DNA from: Hyphomicrobiales bacterium
Lineage (GTDB): Bacteria; Pseudomonadota; Alphaproteobacteria; Rhizobiales; Devosiaceae
Length of the DNA: 5,212 bases
Direction of reading: 5' to 3'
Assembly (NCBI GenBank): GCA_028290345.1
Contig: JAQGKB010000354.1
Coordinates: 1 to 5,212 of the forward strand
Shown: positions 1-5,212 of the stretch, one piece after another
How the letters are laid out: every line of letters begins with the position of its first letter
Numbering within the stretch: position 1 is the first letter of the stretch
The notes under the pieces: generated by a model
Databases searched by the model: none
Told to the model about the DNA's origin: nothing
The model's input: the letters and a program-made list of their open reading frames with translations, nothing else
Translations under genes and position numbers: made by a program

Positions 1-5212
<5,212 letters not shown>

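Overview
The window lies entirely inside one protein-coding gene on the + strand. A single reading frame (codons from base 3) runs 1,736 codons without a stop and is open at both ends, so start codon, promoter, stop codon and terminator all fall outside. There is no intergenic DNA. Residue numbers below count the codon at bases 3-5 as residue 1.

The product is a single-chain, multidomain biotin-dependent acyl-CoA carboxylase with the layout of the eukaryotic (yeast/animal) acetyl-CoA carboxylases: biotin carboxylase (BC, about 1-380), BT-like linker domain (about 385-514), biotin carboxyl carrier domain (BCCP, 515-584, biotinyl lysine 549), an Ala/Pro/acidic linker, a large central domain (about 614-1185), and a carboxyltransferase (CT, about 1186 to past the end). 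The BC domain would carboxylate the biotin on Lys549 using ATP and bicarbonate. The BCCP arm would carry the carboxyl group to the CT domain, which moves it to an acyl-CoA; the central domain acts as scaffold. From alignment with remembered E. coli AccC, about 67 residues or more are missing at the N terminus. From the eukaryotic CT, only a short C-terminal tail should be missing if the protein ends like its bacterial relatives. The full protein is probably around 1.8 thousand residues, shorter than the 2.2-2.3 thousand of yeast and human enzymes.

The DNA is very GC-rich with almost exclusive G/C at third codon positions, which fits a high-GC actinobacterium. From memory, fused proteins of this size occur in Pseudonocardiales and streptomycetes, often under names such as 'fused acetyl/propionyl-CoA carboxylase alpha / methylmalonyl-CoA decarboxylase alpha'. 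Most bacteria make acyl-CoA carboxylase from separate subunits, so a eukaryote-like one-piece enzyme is the notable feature. The active sites depart from the textbook in places: Asn for the usual His in the BC QRRHQK motif, Ser for the usual Ala/Val before the biotinylated MKM, and no Arg at the position of the second key arginine of the yeast CT. The acyl-CoA substrate therefore cannot be assumed to be acetyl-CoA.

Other long open frames, notably a 3.3 kb one on the minus strand, are shadows of this gene's codon bias.
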